Of a stretch of DNA of 64,000 bases, positions 63,227 through 64,000 are shown in pieces. The notes under the pieces are model-generated. The model was not told the DNA's origin, made no database searches, and was given only the letters and a program-made list of their open reading frames with translations. The DNA lies in the NCBI RefSeq assembly GCF_007989625.1, contig NZ_BJUK01000002.1:62001-126000 (forward strand), read 5' to 3'. A program made the translations under genes and the position numbers. Position 1 is the first letter of the stretch. Each line of letters begins with the position of its first letter. The DNA comes from Bisbaumannia pacifica. GTDB taxonomy: Bacteria > Pseudomonadota > Gammaproteobacteria > Pseudomonadales > Halomonadaceae.

Positions 63227-64000
63227 ATGGAAGCCTTAACGAATCTGTTTTCTGCGATCAACGGCGTGGTCTGGGGGCCACTGATGCTGATCCTGCTGCT
63301 GGGGGTGGGGATCTACCTGCAGGCGGGACTCAAGCTGATGCCGATCCGCAAGCTGGGCACCGGCTTCAAGCTGATGTTCCAGGGTCGCGCCGCCAAGGGT
63401 GAGGAGAAGGAGGGGGAAATCTCGCCCTTCGACGCCCTGATGACCGCGCTCTCCGCCACCATCGGTACCGGCAACATCGCCGGCGTGGCCACCGCCATCG
63501 CCCTCGGTGGCCCGGGGGCGGTGTTCTGGATGTGGATCACCGCCCTGGTGGGGATGGCCACCAAGTTCTCCGAGGCGGTCCTCGCCGTGCGCTACCGGGA
63601 GGTGGACAGCGAAGGCAACCATATCGGCGGGCCGATGTTCTACATCAAGAATGGCCTGGGCAAGAAGTGGGCCTGGCTGGGCGGTGCCTTCGCCTTCTTC
63701 GGCGCCGTGGCGGCCTTCGGCATCGGCAACACCGTGCAGTCCAACTCCGTGGCGGATGCCCTCGACTCCACCTTCGGGCTGCCCCACTGGATCACCGGCG
63801 TGGTGATCATGGTGCTGGCCGGAGCGGTGATCCTCGGCGGCATCAAGCGGATCGCCAAGGTCGCCGGCAAGCTGGTCCCCATCATGGGGATTCTCTATAT
63901 CCTCGCGGGCCTGGTGGTCCTGGCGATCAACGCCGGCCAACTCGGCGATGCCTTCTCGATGATCTTCTACTATGCCTTCAACCCCCATGCCGCCATGGGT
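63227..64000 (+). CDS. AGCS-family sodium/amino-acid symporter, 3' end outside window
   Basis: The first 258 residues of an alanine-or-glycine:cation symporter; the window ends in frame. Signatures of the family: FDALMTALSATIGTGNIAGVATAIALGGPGAVFWMW (the start of the conserved block, about 65-100), MATKFSEAVLAVRYRE and GGPMFYIKNGLGKKW. About six of the usual ten or so helices are visible. GGGGAAAGG lies before the ATG. The substrate is probably alanine or glycine. Divergent from gcvHP; its leader is structured. Confidence 0.9.
   Translation, partial: MEALTNLFSAINGVVWGPLMLILLLGVGIYLQAGLKLMPIRKLGTGFKLMFQGRAAKGEEKEGEISPFDALMTALSATIGTGNIAGVATAIALGGPGAVFWMWITALVGMATKFSEAVLAVRYREVDSEGNHIGGPMFYIKNGLGKKWAWLGGAFAFFGAVAAFGIGNTVQSNSVADALDSTFGLPHWITGVVIMVLAGAVILGGIKRIAKVAGKLVPIMGILYILAGLVVLAINAGQLGDAFSMIFYYAFNPHAAMG

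Overview
This is a contiguous, high-GC chromosomal window from a gammaproteobacterium. I infer a member of the Halomonadaceae (Halomonas or a close relative). The reasons are the thrS-infC-rpmI-rplT-pheS-pheT-ihfA order, the Pseudomonas-like cox cluster with DUF2970 and DUF2909 accessory proteins, high-GC codon use throughout, and oceanospirillal-type proteins. I see no prophage, insertion sequence, CRISPR array, rRNA or conjugation gene. Nearly all of the window reads as core chromosome, so striking novelty is limited to regulatory and structural details.

Layout. 1-3477 (minus): the pqiABC envelope lipid-transport operon, with pqiC cut by the window edge. 3570-4538: a CaCA cation/calcium antiporter. 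4890-10786: a cytochrome bd-type quinol oxidase of the short Q-loop (cyanide-insensitive) class with its CydDC exporter. 10853-21769: a purine-salvage and catabolism block. It holds adenine deaminase, a PAS-GGDEF diguanylate cyclase, guanine deaminase, and xanthine dehydrogenase XdhA/B/C, followed by a RutR-like TetR regulator and a GntR/FCD regulator. 21858-24287: helicase hrpB. 24559-29382: a heme-copper oxidase operon resembling CoxMNOP, whose subunit II carries two c-type hemes and which has two subunit-III-like genes. 29557-29633: tRNA-Pro(GGG). 29785-34519: a hybrid histidine kinase overlapping a REC-(degenerate GGDEF)-EAL protein. 34600-35681: lrgA/lrgB. 36221-44231: an aa3-type oxidase operon with copper- and heme-insertion factors (cox11, SURF1, a CxxxC protein, ctaA, ctaB). 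44301-48134: an SLC13 transporter, cysQ, DUF2489 and an OmpA-like lipoprotein. 48380-55476: the translation operon. 55553-59303: DUF2788, a flavodoxin, a membrane protein, ppnN and a LysR regulator. 59394-62763 (minus): gcvH-gcvP. 63227 to the edge: an AGCS sodium/amino-acid symporter.

How the genes work together. Three terminal oxidases (one quinol, two cytochrome c) lie within about 36 kb, with dedicated assembly genes for the quinol and the second cytochrome c enzyme. The purine block would deaminate adenine and guanine to hypoxanthine and xanthine and oxidise these to urate; no urate-degrading gene is present here. A RutR-type operator lies just upstream of xdhA, next to the RutR-like gene, which gives a specific regulatory hypothesis. 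The glycine cleavage genes and the AGCS symporter are divergent and share a 463-base regulatory region with a clean palindrome and a structured leader.

Most interesting for follow-up: the structured leader before the AGCS gene; the partial tandem duplication at the cydD/cydC junction; the RutR-like regulator/operator pair; the diheme oxidase with two subunit-III-like genes; the CxxxC protein in the aa3 cluster; and the REP-like palindromic elements. Starts were chosen from ribosome-binding sites and family alignment by eye; no database search or folding program was run.
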